64,000 nucleotides of DNA, from the NCBI RefSeq assembly GCF_019904135.1, contig NZ_JAIOGQ010000002.1, forward strand, positions 186,001 to 250,000. The letters are read 5' to 3'. This stretch comes from Paenibacillus caui (lineage in GTDB: Bacteria > Bacillota > Bacilli > Paenibacillales > Paenibacillaceae). Under the pieces are notes generated by a model. It was not told the origin of the DNA and made no database searches. It saw nothing but the letters and a program-made list of their open reading frames with translations. Position numbers and translations under genes: made by a program. Shown here in pieces: positions 27,980 to 35,819 of this stretch (the first letter of the stretch is position 1; every line of letters begins with the position of its first letter).

Positions 27980-28282
27980 ACCGCCCACCCCCATATGTAA
28001 GCAAAAATTGCTGGAAATTTACCACCGGCCAATTGATCCGGAACCGGTGATCAGTGCATCATTACCAGTTTACACGAAATCCAGGAACTTCCAAGTGAAA
28101 AAACTTATATAATTTCTACTAATTTCTCTGCAAGCCTGAGAAAGACACTAACTTAAGTGTTAGTGCCTTCGGCTAAGGGTTTGGTTTTCTATTATGTAAT
28201 GAGCGGTATCCCTCGAAAAGGTCGTTCAAAAGTTGAAATGATCAGGGTCTTAGTCCCCCTCATCGATAGCGCTTCTGTATCT
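27980..28282. other. Intergenic stretch with one hairpin
   Basis: 303 bases between the ABC exporter operon and the TPR gene. An inverted repeat at 28146-28165 (CACTAAC/GTTAGTG) followed on minus by TCTTTCTC may be a weak terminator for the TPR/AAA pair. An AT-rich segment near 28090-28120 (on minus the ABC promoter region) is the likely start of the exporter transcript. No ORF or RNA gene recognised. Confidence 0.4.
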
Positions 28283-29164
28283 TCACGAACCTCTTCGTCT
28301 CCAGCCAAACACCCGTACGTGCACAATCCCTTTGGTTCCCCAATGAACCAGTACATATAGAAAAATAAAGAGGAGAATGAGCGGTTTGAACAGTAACCAT
28401 GCGAACATCCAAACGATAAAAATCTGCCACGGCTTCCATTTCCCAAAAAATTTCTTTGGCCATAAAAAGATGCGGAACACCGGCACGTTGTGCTGCAGCG
28501 CCTCCAAATATTCATCCTGGAACTGCTTGTTTTCGGGATTTAACCGAACCGCGCTGCGCATATATGTCTCCCTAAGTTTATAGTCAGCCCGTTGTTCTGC
28601 CGCCCAGGCCAAATATAATAGCACGAACGGCATTTCGGCACCATGCTGAATCGCCAGACTGTCTAATCGGCTCGACTCCGCTATGTTGCCCATCAGCGCT
28701 TCCGTATAACTGAGCGCAGCCAAGTAAAGCGGGGATTCCGGACTCCGCTCGAGCGCCTGCAGCAGCTGATCCCTTGACTCTTTGTATCTCGCCTTTTTGT
28801 TCAATTTATTTGCTTTCAGAAAATAATAATGAGCCTCATAAGGGTCCACCCGCATCGCTTCCTGCAGTGCTTCGTAAAACGCCTTATCCTTATCCGTTTC
28901 ATAGTAGACACAAACACGCACATACCAGGCCAGCTCATGTTCCGGCTCCCGCATAAGCGCTTCGCTGCTCCAATGCAGCGCCTTCTCATATTCATTCATG
29001 AGCAAATATATTTGTGATATGATCGCAAAGACGTCCGGATCCTCAGGTTCCTCCCGCAGCAATCGCTCCGCTTCTACGAGAGCTTCCTTGTATCTTTTCC
29101 ACTCAATGAGCTGATACACCCCTGCATAGGCTGCTTGATTGGAGACCATTTCCACCGTAGACAC
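28283..29164 (-). CDS. TPR protein with C-terminal membrane anchor
   Basis: A 293-residue protein made of helical tetratricopeptide-like repeats over residues 10-225 (e.g. WKRYKEALVEAERLLREEPEDP, NEYEKALHWSSEALMREPEH, ARYKESRDQLLQALERSPES). A hydrophobic C-terminal stretch follows (IFIVWMFAWLLFKPLILLFI, then FLYVLVHWG) that should span the membrane once or twice as a hairpin. It follows the AAA ATPase gene by 17 bases and is surely cotranscribed. Repeats usually mediate protein contacts, so it may tether or adapt the ATPase at the membrane. Function otherwise unknown. Confidence 0.78.
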   Translation of the reverse strand: MSTVEMVSNQAAYAGVYQLIEWKRYKEALVEAERLLREEPEDPDVFAIISQIYLLMNEYEKALHWSSEALMREPEHELAWYVRVCVYYETDKDKAFYEALQEAMRVDPYEAHYYFLKANKLNKKARYKESRDQLLQALERSPESPLYLAALSYTEALMGNIAESSRLDSLAIQHGAEMPFVLLYLAWAAEQRADYKLRETYMRSAVRLNPENKQFQDEYLEALQHNVPVFRIFLWPKKFFGKWKPWQIFIVWMFAWLLFKPLILLFIFLYVLVHWGTKGIVHVRVFGWRRRGS

Positions 29165-29181
29165 CTCCCCGTCTGTTGCCG

Positions 29182-30141
29182 CTACTTGAGTCCATGCTTC
29201 TTGACATAATCAAGTACGATCTGGTAATCCCGGTTCACATCGCTGAAAGTAGCGTAGTTTTTCGCCGTCGAGAACCAATCCAGTGTTGTTGCTTTTCGGG
29301 ACTTCGCGGCTTTCCTCAGATCATCATGAGTGATCGGCTCAATTTCCCCGGTTTCGATCATACGCTCCATGGCAGATTCTACAGCATCGCTCACCACCTG
29401 CTCTAAATCGGCACCGGAAAAAAACTTCGTCTCCGCCGCAATCTTCGCTAGATTTATAGGCTCCACCGGCTTACCGGAGAGCTTAAGCCCAAGAATCGTC
29501 TGGCGTTCCGCTTCCTCTGGCGGCGGTACGAACACAAGATGGTTGAAGCGGCCAGGACGCCGCAATGCGGAATCGAGATACCAAGGGGTATTGGTCGCAC
29601 CGATTACAAACACGTTGTTGTTCTCAGCCTGCAGCCCGTCAAGTTCCAGCAGCAGCTGGTTGACTAGCATCCGGTCGTGATGCTGATGCATCTGATGACG
29701 GCTTCCGCCCATGGCGTCCAGCTCGTCAATAAAAATGACGCACGGCTTGCTCTCCCGAGCCTTCTCAAAAATATCATGCAGATTGTGTTCGCTCTGCCCC
29801 ACGTACATAGAGAGAATGGCTTGAAGCTCAATGTGCATGAAATTGGCTTCGATCTCCCCCGCTACCGCCCGGGCCAGGAACGTTTTGCCGCACCCCGGCG
29901 GTCCGAACAGCAGAAGACTGCCTCCGGCTTCTTTTCCGTATGCAGCGAATAATTCGGGTTGTTTCAGCGGCAGGATGAAGTTCATCCTGATCTTCTTCTT
30001 CACGTCCTCTAAACCGCCAACATCAGCAAACGTGACCTTCGGTTTTTCAGATTCGATAAGCGATCCATTATCTTTATTGAAATGAATAAGCTTCAGATTT
30101 TTGCGTCTTTGCTCCGCCAGCTCGTCATGATGATCGGACAT
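29182..30141 (-). CDS. AAA+ ATPase of the Vps4/spastin-like group
   Basis: A 319-residue single-module AAA ATPase. Key parts: VTFADVGGLEDVKKKI leading helix (residues 36-51), Walker A GPPGCGKT (80-87), Walker B CVIFIDELDAMGG (Asp139-Glu140), sensor-1 GATNTPWYLD and the arginine-finger segment ALRRPGRF. A C-terminal lid follows, ending LDWFSTAKNYATFSDVNRDY with a terminal helix, recalling the meiotic-clade AAA proteins. There is no protease or membrane domain (unlike FtsH). RBS GGGGGGAG precedes the ATG. Partner is the TPR membrane protein downstream. Likely a remodelling or disaggregating machine recruited to the membrane; the target is unknown. Confidence 0.82.
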   Translation of the reverse strand: MSDHHDELAEQRRKNLKLIHFNKDNGSLIESEKPKVTFADVGGLEDVKKKIRMNFILPLKQPELFAAYGKEAGGSLLLFGPPGCGKTFLARAVAGEIEANFMHIELQAILSMYVGQSEHNLHDIFEKARESKPCVIFIDELDAMGGSRHQMHQHHDRMLVNQLLLELDGLQAENNNVFVIGATNTPWYLDSALRRPGRFNHLVFVPPPEEAERQTILGLKLSGKPVEPINLAKIAAETKFFSGADLEQVVSDAVESAMERMIETGEIEPITHDDLRKAAKSRKATTLDWFSTAKNYATFSDVNRDYQIVLDYVKKHGLK

Positions 30142-30211
30142 CCTCTTCTCCCCCCATTGTTTGGTGAGATTATTTTACCATATTATCGGGAAGTGACTTC
30201 CAATAAAAATA

Positions 30212-30239
30212 TTGACAGAACGGCCTTTAATGCTATGAT
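30212..30239 (+). promoter_or_regulatory. Orphan sigma-A promoter
   Basis: A perfect TTGACA, 16-base spacer and TATGAT, followed at 30251 by GGAGG and an ATG at 30265. It points rightward into the convergent helicase island and has no full-length gene after it. Confidence 0.6.
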
Positions 30240-30264
30240 AGGGTGAATCTGGAGGCTTTACATC

Positions 30265-30404
30265 ATGAAAACGGTAAAAGGAAGGTTACTATGAACTTGT
30301 CTTCATTATCAAGCCTCATTGAGCCGCTGGATTTAAGAAGCTGCCTGATAAGCCGGCAAGTCCGAAATGTTTATCAAATTCTTCTCCAAATTTCTTTAAT
30401 TTAA
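30265..30404 (+). other. Two overlapping short ORFs behind the orphan promoter
   Basis: ATG at 30265 (GGAGG nine bases upstream) reads nine codons (MKTVKGRLL) to a TGA. Overlapping that stop, ATG at 30291, preceded by GGAAGG, reads 37 codons, MNLSSLSSLIEPLDL..., to a TAA. Signals for transcription and translation look good but neither peptide is recognisable. They could be leader peptides or the 5' stub of a gene whose body was replaced when the helicase island arrived. Confidence 0.35.
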
Positions 30405-30411
30405 TTGTCAC
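30316..30411 (-). pseudogene. Truncated second gene of the helicase operon
   Basis: Directly after the helicase stop, the minus strand has GGGAGGAG, seven bases, then a GTG start that reads VTIKLKKFGEEFDKHFGLAG plus eleven more codons to a TGA. The ribosome site lies inside the last codons of the helicase gene, the classic layout of a translationally coupled partner. At 31 codons it is far too short for a protein of the implied kind, and the adjacent sequence changes character, so I read it as the first few residues of a gene whose remainder was deleted. Confidence 0.45.
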
Positions 30412-30412
30412 G

Positions 30413-33391
30413 CTAGCTCTCCTCCCTTACTTTTAATTGATTTTCCTTTTTAGAAAACAAAAATTTAGCCAGAATACCGGATGGCTCTTGATTCGATTGA
30501 CTAAAAATTTTCAAATTTCCAAACACCAAAAAACTGTCTTTCGCACGAGACACTGCAACATTTAACATGTTTTCACCTTTATCAAAAAAGAAGCTGCTAT
30601 CATTTGCTCCATAGACAGGAGAAAAGATCACGATCTGCCGTTCAGCCCCTTGAAGCGCATGAACGGTTCCAGCCGTTATTTCTCCTAAACCTGCTCTCTT
30701 CAACTGGTACTGCAATTCGTTTTTCTGCGCAGTAAAAGGAGTAACAATACCAAAAAGATCACTGATAGTCAGTGGTTTCTCGCCTTTAAGGACCCGAGGA
30801 GCATTATAGTAATTCAACAACTTGTCCTGATTTTTCTGAATCCATTCCACAATTGCTTGTGCTTCAATCGGATTGCAACGGCTTCCAGTTTTCATAATTG
30901 GATTGCCTTGAATATGGGCATAACCCATATGCGGCAGTGGAAAGTTTTTGACTGGAGGCCGGAGTGGTTGCAGTTTCCCTTTATAAGCCAGTTCATTGCA
31001 ATATTGAATGATTTCCGGTACACATCTTCGGTGTTCAGATAAAAACATTCCACGACAGTCTTCGTAACGTTGATAACGGCTTGCACGCTGAGCAATACGC
31101 ATCACAGATCCCGAAGAAGCGCAGATTCCTTTATCTGAAATCTTCTTGTAAGCTTCCTCACTTATCGCATTGGTAACTTTACAATCGTAAAGGTTAGCAA
31201 TATCAATACTTCGAGTGATATTCCATACCGGTTCTATTTGCAAAACATCACCTACGATGAGCGATTTTTTCGCCAACGAAAAGGTCGGTGCCGCGACTTC
31301 CGGTGAAACTTGTCCAGCTTCATCAATAATAAGCAAATCAATGGCTTCATAAAGTGGTCCATTGCCTGTTTTAAAATAATTCGGCGTCATATGGAGAGTA
31401 GATACCAGACAAGGCGTTAGCTTGGAGTATCTTCTCCATTTTGCCAAATGCGCAGATTCAGAATAGTAATCTCTATTTTGCCGTGGTTGTTTAGTTTTCA
31501 TCTCAATTAACCACCGTGCTTCCCAATAATGGGTCGCCAGTTTAAGCGCGTTAAAACGCAATGTCTTGTCCAGTTCCTCTGTAAGTGAGGTGTCATATTT
31601 CAAATCGACATTCAAATATGGGTATAATGCATACCATTGTTCCCAAGCAGAAAATATTTTGCACCAAAGCACTTGATCTTGATGTACGGATTGCAGCCGT
31701 TCTTCTGTTTTCTTAATTTCAACAACAATCTGTTGCAATCTATTCTGAAATTCTGTTTCGATAAGCTTAAAGCTGCTTAAATCTTCATCGGCCATCTCTA
31801 TATTAGATTCATGAAAAAAAGCTGCATTATGCAAATACATTTTTGTTCGGACACTACCAATAAAAAGTAGCCATTTCATCCAAAACGGAACGGATTTACT
31901 CCACTTCTTAAATAACAACAACAGTTTACCCTTAAAAGCTTTTTGCTGCTCCAATTTCTGTTCTAGCTCGTCGATGAGTTGTTCCAAATTAAATGTTCCA
32001 TATTTCTCTTCAAGGCGAGTTCTCATTTGCACCAGTTGTCCGAACTGCTTGGTTCCTTTATCAATTTCAGATAGAGTCTCCAGTAGCCGCCGATGGAGTT
32101 CATCTAAAGCCACGGATAGATCTTGAGTATCCAGCTTAGCATAAACCTTGAATTTATCCAGGAAAAAGGCTTCCTTCTCTTCCAACTTCGAGACTTCTTC
32201 CATCTGCTGAGGAAAATGTCCTTCATATGTATCGGTTATCTGATACTTTTTTGTGTATTCAGCCTGCTCTTTGCGCGATAAAGACTTCGGTAAATAGAGT
32301 CCATAACTCTTAATACCGGGAATCCAGCGGTCAAACAAAGAAGAGTCCGAATAAGGTATTTCTTTTTCCATTACCTGCCCAAAACTGTCAATAACGTTCG
32401 TGACCGCCTGATTGTTTGTTGAAGCCGCTACAATAATTGGAGGCTCACCCCCCGCCGCAGCGCTCGTGACCCACATCGTGCTAACAATACTTTGCAGCAG
32501 CGTTGTTTTCCCTGTACCAGGCGGGCCGTTCACTCCCAGTATGTCTCCATGTTGCATATTTATAAAATGATTCATCGTCTCACGTTGAGAGGGAGAGATC
32601 GCAAATTCATTACTCATCTGCCCTGTGTGAGATATTGACAGATTGATCTGCTCTTGCTTTGACAGCAATGAAAGCAGTGGCGCATCCTCCAAGCACGCAT
32701 ATCTTTTCAATAAGGCGGGATAATCCTGTTCTTTCTTCTTCAAAAGCTCGTCATAAACCAATAAAATATGCCGGGCCATCACAGAGGTTTCACAAGTGAC
32801 CAAAGCCTGCTCAGTCTGCCTATATTCAGGGAGTTCGAAATTCTCAAGCGGCTTGGTAGTAACATATTCGAACAGCCTAAGCGCATATTTCCAGAAATCA
32901 ATCCAATTTTCTTGTTGCTCTTTATGTTGGGTCAAAAACTCATCTAGTCGATTAACACTGCCAATGGAATAAGTATCCGAATCCGATACGACCGGATCTA
33001 AGTGATCACGTGGAATCCAGGGAAAACCTCTTCCCGGAGTCAACCTGCCCTCCGAACTTAATTCAGCAGGAATGCACAAAGGAAACAGAACCTTGGGCAA
33101 ACCGCCTTTTTCAACCCCATGTTCAAACTTTACATTCATAATTACAGGAATTATGGTGACTTGTATATTTTCCTGTATTTGATCTTGACCAGGGTTTTTC
33201 TTTTCATTCAATTTCGCTACCTGCTCTAGCAGAATCTTTGTGTGCTTTGAATTTAAATCGCCTTTCTTTAATTCATCTATGGTTACTTTAATTCCATTTT
33301 CAGCCGCTTTTTTGGGGTCTACTGTCATCTTAGCCGCATCTGCTAGACTGGACCTCCAATATTGCAGCATAGTCTTTAATTTTTGATCCAT
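30413..33391 (-). CDS. UPF1-like superfamily 1 helicase/ATPase, possible defence gene
   Basis: A 992-residue COG1112-type protein. Walker A GPPGTGKTT is at residues 289-297, followed by a family-typical ASTNNQAVTNV. A 300-residue coiled insertion then interrupts the ATPase (with a hydrophobic patch WSKSVPFWMKWLLFIGSV). The second half carries LLIIDEAGQVSPEVA (Walker B, near 690), VGDVLQIEPVW, LSEHRRCVPEIIQYCNELA, GTVHALQGAERQIVIF and NVAVSRAKDSFLVFG. Large stand-alone helicases of this class are common in anti-phage islands. The gene is visibly AT-richer than its neighbours and flanked by remnants, which suggests transfer. GGAGGG precedes the ATG. Defence function is an inference. Confidence 0.8.
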   Translation of the reverse strand: MDQKLKTMLQYWRSSLADAAKMTVDPKKAAENGIKVTIDELKKGDLNSKHTKILLEQVAKLNEKKNPGQDQIQENIQVTIIPVIMNVKFEHGVEKGGLPKVLFPLCIPAELSSEGRLTPGRGFPWIPRDHLDPVVSDSDTYSIGSVNRLDEFLTQHKEQQENWIDFWKYALRLFEYVTTKPLENFELPEYRQTEQALVTCETSVMARHILLVYDELLKKKEQDYPALLKRYACLEDAPLLSLLSKQEQINLSISHTGQMSNEFAISPSQRETMNHFINMQHGDILGVNGPPGTGKTTLLQSIVSTMWVTSAAAGGEPPIIVAASTNNQAVTNVIDSFGQVMEKEIPYSDSSLFDRWIPGIKSYGLYLPKSLSRKEQAEYTKKYQITDTYEGHFPQQMEEVSKLEEKEAFFLDKFKVYAKLDTQDLSVALDELHRRLLETLSEIDKGTKQFGQLVQMRTRLEEKYGTFNLEQLIDELEQKLEQQKAFKGKLLLLFKKWSKSVPFWMKWLLFIGSVRTKMYLHNAAFFHESNIEMADEDLSSFKLIETEFQNRLQQIVVEIKKTEERLQSVHQDQVLWCKIFSAWEQWYALYPYLNVDLKYDTSLTEELDKTLRFNALKLATHYWEARWLIEMKTKQPRQNRDYYSESAHLAKWRRYSKLTPCLVSTLHMTPNYFKTGNGPLYEAIDLLIIDEAGQVSPEVAAPTFSLAKKSLIVGDVLQIEPVWNITRSIDIANLYDCKVTNAISEEAYKKISDKGICASSGSVMRIAQRASRYQRYEDCRGMFLSEHRRCVPEIIQYCNELAYKGKLQPLRPPVKNFPLPHMGYAHIQGNPIMKTGSRCNPIEAQAIVEWIQKNQDKLLNYYNAPRVLKGEKPLTISDLFGIVTPFTAQKNELQYQLKRAGLGEITAGTVHALQGAERQIVIFSPVYGANDSSFFFDKGENMLNVAVSRAKDSFLVFGNLKIFSQSNQEPSGILAKFLFSKKENQLKVREES

Positions 33392-33570
33392 AATATGTAT
33401 TCCCTCCGTGGCTTTGAGAGCAAACAGCTCAAATCAATCAGTGTGCAGTTAACCTAAGATCATTCGATTTAATCCCCCTAACCCCATTATAGCTGATGTC
33501 CCTCCATAAATCTTCCAGCTTCTTCTAACACACAACAAGTATATATAGTTACCGCCTGTAACCCCGCTCC

Positions 33571-33621
33571 AGAGTTAGGAGCAGCGGTCAAGCGCTCTCC
33601 TTGAGGGCTGCTCCTAACTCT
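33571..33621. repeat. Large palindrome in the gap between helicase and catabolic operon
   Basis: A perfect 15-bp stem (33571-33585 with 33607-33621, core GAGTTAGGAGCAGC) and an inner TCAAG/CTTGA stem. There is no T-run on either side, so it is not a standard terminator. It could be the foot of a lost mobile element or a processed RNA hairpin. Confidence 0.5.
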
Positions 33622-34055
33622 CGAATTCTCTTAAAGGCGGAAGGGTTACGAAACTATCTTTTGGGTTCTACCCATCCAGTAGAGCGAAACCTAACGGACA
33701 GGGCGTATCCTTCCTCACTTCACAGCTTATTCCGAACCCTACTTGTAGAAAAGATACTGAGACCCGCCCGAATTTCTCGGCTTCCTTTGGGTATAGTGCA
33801 AAACAATTTGAGTGGCAATCCGTACAATTCCGACTTCGATAATGACGAAGCTGAATCTCATACCTGCTTTCCGTTTTTGCGTAAAGAACTCTTACCCTGA
33901 AGCGATTCGAGTTGTGACGACCTAGGCAATGATATACCGGAAGTTTTCAATATACGTTTCTTTCTTTTTGCTCCACTCGCCGTAAATGGTCGTAGAAGCT
34001 ATACATCATGAATTTGCATCAGTCGTTCTTCCTTCTGTGCTGCGTATGACCCGGA
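33622..34055. other. Non-coding or remnant stretch, unassigned
   Basis: No gene supported. Frames on both strands are broken by stops, except a plus frame of 99 codons (33601-33900) that starts inside the palindrome, lacks a ribosome site and has no recognisable motif. On minus, the frame ending at 33922 reads TIYGEWSKKKETYIENFRYI, which looks like the natural end of a protein but is open for only about 27 codons; it may be another gene tail. The stretch is AT-richer than the operon that precedes it. Confidence 0.4.
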
Positions 34056-34382
34056 CTAAGCTTTGCTCGCGCTCTCCTCCAGCGTTACCCGTACCAGCTG
34101 AAGAATCGCTTGATCCAAAGCGGCGGCGAAGCTATCCGGATCCGTCATCGCCAGCGGACGATGCTCCCGGATCACGGTCATCGCCTCGCTTACCGTTTCG
34201 TCCTGAATGCCTGCGGCATGCATAAGGACGAGCACTTTTTCCAGGGTGTCAACAAGTCGCATCGGCCCGTAGCTGAGCGGCTCGCGATACAGCGCACGCG
34301 CGCTGGTCAGCACATATCCCGCAACATCCAGCATGCGTTCGCGCAGTTCCTCTTTGGAGAGGCTATTTGCCATACTGCTCAT
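34056..34382 (-). CDS. DUF6092-like small helical protein
   Basis: A 108-residue all-helical protein (SKEELRERMLDVAGYVLTSARALYREP..., then GPMRLVDTLEKVLVLMHAAG). From memory it resembles the DUF6092 group found next to nitroreductases and Asp/Glu racemase-like genes. GGGAG lies ten bases upstream of the ATG. It is the last gene of the ten-gene operon, and its first codons overlap the original end of the nitroreductase gene (stop at 34363), which indicates coupled translation before that gene was frameshifted. No function known. Confidence 0.6.
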   Translation of the reverse strand: MSSMANSLSKEELRERMLDVAGYVLTSARALYREPLSYGPMRLVDTLEKVLVLMHAAGIQDETVSEAMTVIREHRPLAMTDPDSFAAALDQAILQLVRVTLEESASKA

Positions 34383-34883
34383 ATGAAATCATCTCCCGCT
34401 TCGGCTTTGACGTTTTTGGCCGGGGCGGCTGATCCGCAAACCCGAGGCTGATCAGCAGCTCCGGCTTATCTCATCCGGCAGACCGACGATCTCGGCGATC
34501 GACCTTTGATGGAACGAACGTGCGGGACAACTGGCGACCCCGAGCGACTGCGCAGTAAGCATAATATGAGAAGCCGCAACGCCCATATTGACAAAACGAA
34601 GCACTTCCTCGCTGTCGATGCCTCCCCGTGCCAACGCTTCCTTCGGATTAGAGCATAATACGATGATTGCCGCCGGAGTGCCCGACAGCCCCTGGGCAAA
34701 CCGTTTAATGGTCCGAATGCGTGCTGCGTCCTGGACAATGACTACATGCGATTCCTGCGAATTACTCGCTGATGGACTATGAAAGAAGGCTTCCTCGATC
34801 GCTTCCAGAATAACCGGCTCAAGCGGTTGATCCGCAAACGAGCGGGTGCTGCGCCTCGTCTTGATCGCTTCCAATACCTCCAT
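34363..34883 (-). pseudogene. Nitroreductase-family flavoprotein with C-terminal frameshift
   Basis: From MEVLEAIKTRRSTRSF (start at 34883) the frame gives a compact nitroreductase: RRSTRSF contacts the FMN phosphate, then FFHSPSASNSQESHVVIV and FVNMGVAASHIMLTAQSLGVASCPARSF. At LPDEI the frame breaks (one base missing around 34466-34469) and stops at 34452. Shifting by one base restores KPELLISLGFADQPPRP... and reaches a stop at 34363, inside the start of the DUF6092 gene. That end is typical of the family, so the frameshift is real damage or a sequence error. It would cost the last 35 residues. Confidence 0.72.
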
Positions 34884-34906
34884 GCTGTTTCCCTCCGATG
34901 CTGCTT

Positions 34907-35767
34907 TTATCGCAATGAAAAACCTCTTCGCTCCAGCACCTCGCGCAAATTTTCCCGCAGGCTGGATGAAGCGGCGATCGTCTCCGGCCGGGTGCAGCGC
35001 CTTGCCGTGTGCTCGCACCACCCGTAATCCAGTTCAGCGCTTTCCGGCTCTCCGGCAATGGAGACGCGGCGGCCATCGTACGTGCGTCGCGAAATCATCT
35101 CCGCGTCGTACGCAGCCAGATCCTCATCCAAGCCGGCGGCCGAATATTGTTCCTCATGAACGGTAATTCGCTCCGGAAGCCGCGGCTTCCCCCCTCTGCG
35201 GACGCCCTTCCGCTCGTAACCGACCGACAGTCCCACTAAGGCGTACACCCCTTCGGGCAATCCGAGCTCTTCCGCCATCTCGGCGGGATGATTGCGGACG
35301 GACCCGACCGGAACCGCGCCTAGTCTTAAGGATTCGGCGGCTACCAGCGCGTTTTGCATGGCCAGCGCAGCATCAACGGATGCTAGTAGAAACATCTCCA
35401 GCGTATCCGCCTTGAACGAATGGCCCTGACGCTCCGTAATGTATTTCAAGCGGTAAATATCCGCGCAGAACACGAGCATCACAGGCGAATCGCAGATGAA
35501 TGCCTGATTGCCGGACAGCTCGGATATCCGCCGTTTTCTCCGCTCATCCCTTACGACAATAATGCTGTAAGCCTGCAAGTTCGAGGAAGTAGGCGCGCTC
35601 CTGGCGGCGGTCAAGATCGATTTCAGCGCAGCCTCCGGCAGCTGCGTGCTTTGAAAGCCTCGTACGGATTCATGCTGCGTCAACACTTCGATCACTGGAT
35701 TAAGCGCGAAAGCGGGCAACCTTATCCCTTCCAGTTCCAGGCGGCTGCGAACCAGCTTGCGGTCCAT
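34907..35767 (-). CDS. NfrA-like NADPH-dependent nitroreductase/flavin reductase
   Basis: A 286-residue FMN oxidoreductase. HESVRGFQSTQLPEAALKSIL places the FMN-binding arginine near residue 37; AARSAPTSSNLQAYSIIVV and MQNALVAAESLRLGAVPVGSVRNHP are signatures of the NfrA/Frp group. The last 80 residues (HEEQYSAAGLDEDLAAYDAEM...) also fit NfrA. It reduces flavins or nitro compounds with NADPH by family knowledge. Two nitroreductases in tandem inside a catabolic operon suggest they reduce or oxidise an intermediate; which one is unknown. Start ATG overlaps no neighbour; 52-base gap to the aminopeptidase-like gene. Confidence 0.82.
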   Translation of the reverse strand: MDRKLVRSRLELEGIRLPAFALNPVIEVLTQHESVRGFQSTQLPEAALKSILTAARSAPTSSNLQAYSIIVVRDERRKRRISELSGNQAFICDSPVMLVFCADIYRLKYITERQGHSFKADTLEMFLLASVDAALAMQNALVAAESLRLGAVPVGSVRNHPAEMAEELGLPEGVYALVGLSVGYERKGVRRGGKPRLPERITVHEEQYSAAGLDEDLAAYDAEMISRRTYDGRRVSIAGEPESAELDYGWCEHTARRCTRPETIAASSSLRENLREVLERRGFSLR

Positions 35768-35819
35768 GCTTCATCCCCTCCCTTGTGGACAAAAGCTGCA
35801 AAGAGCTAGGGCAACAGGC

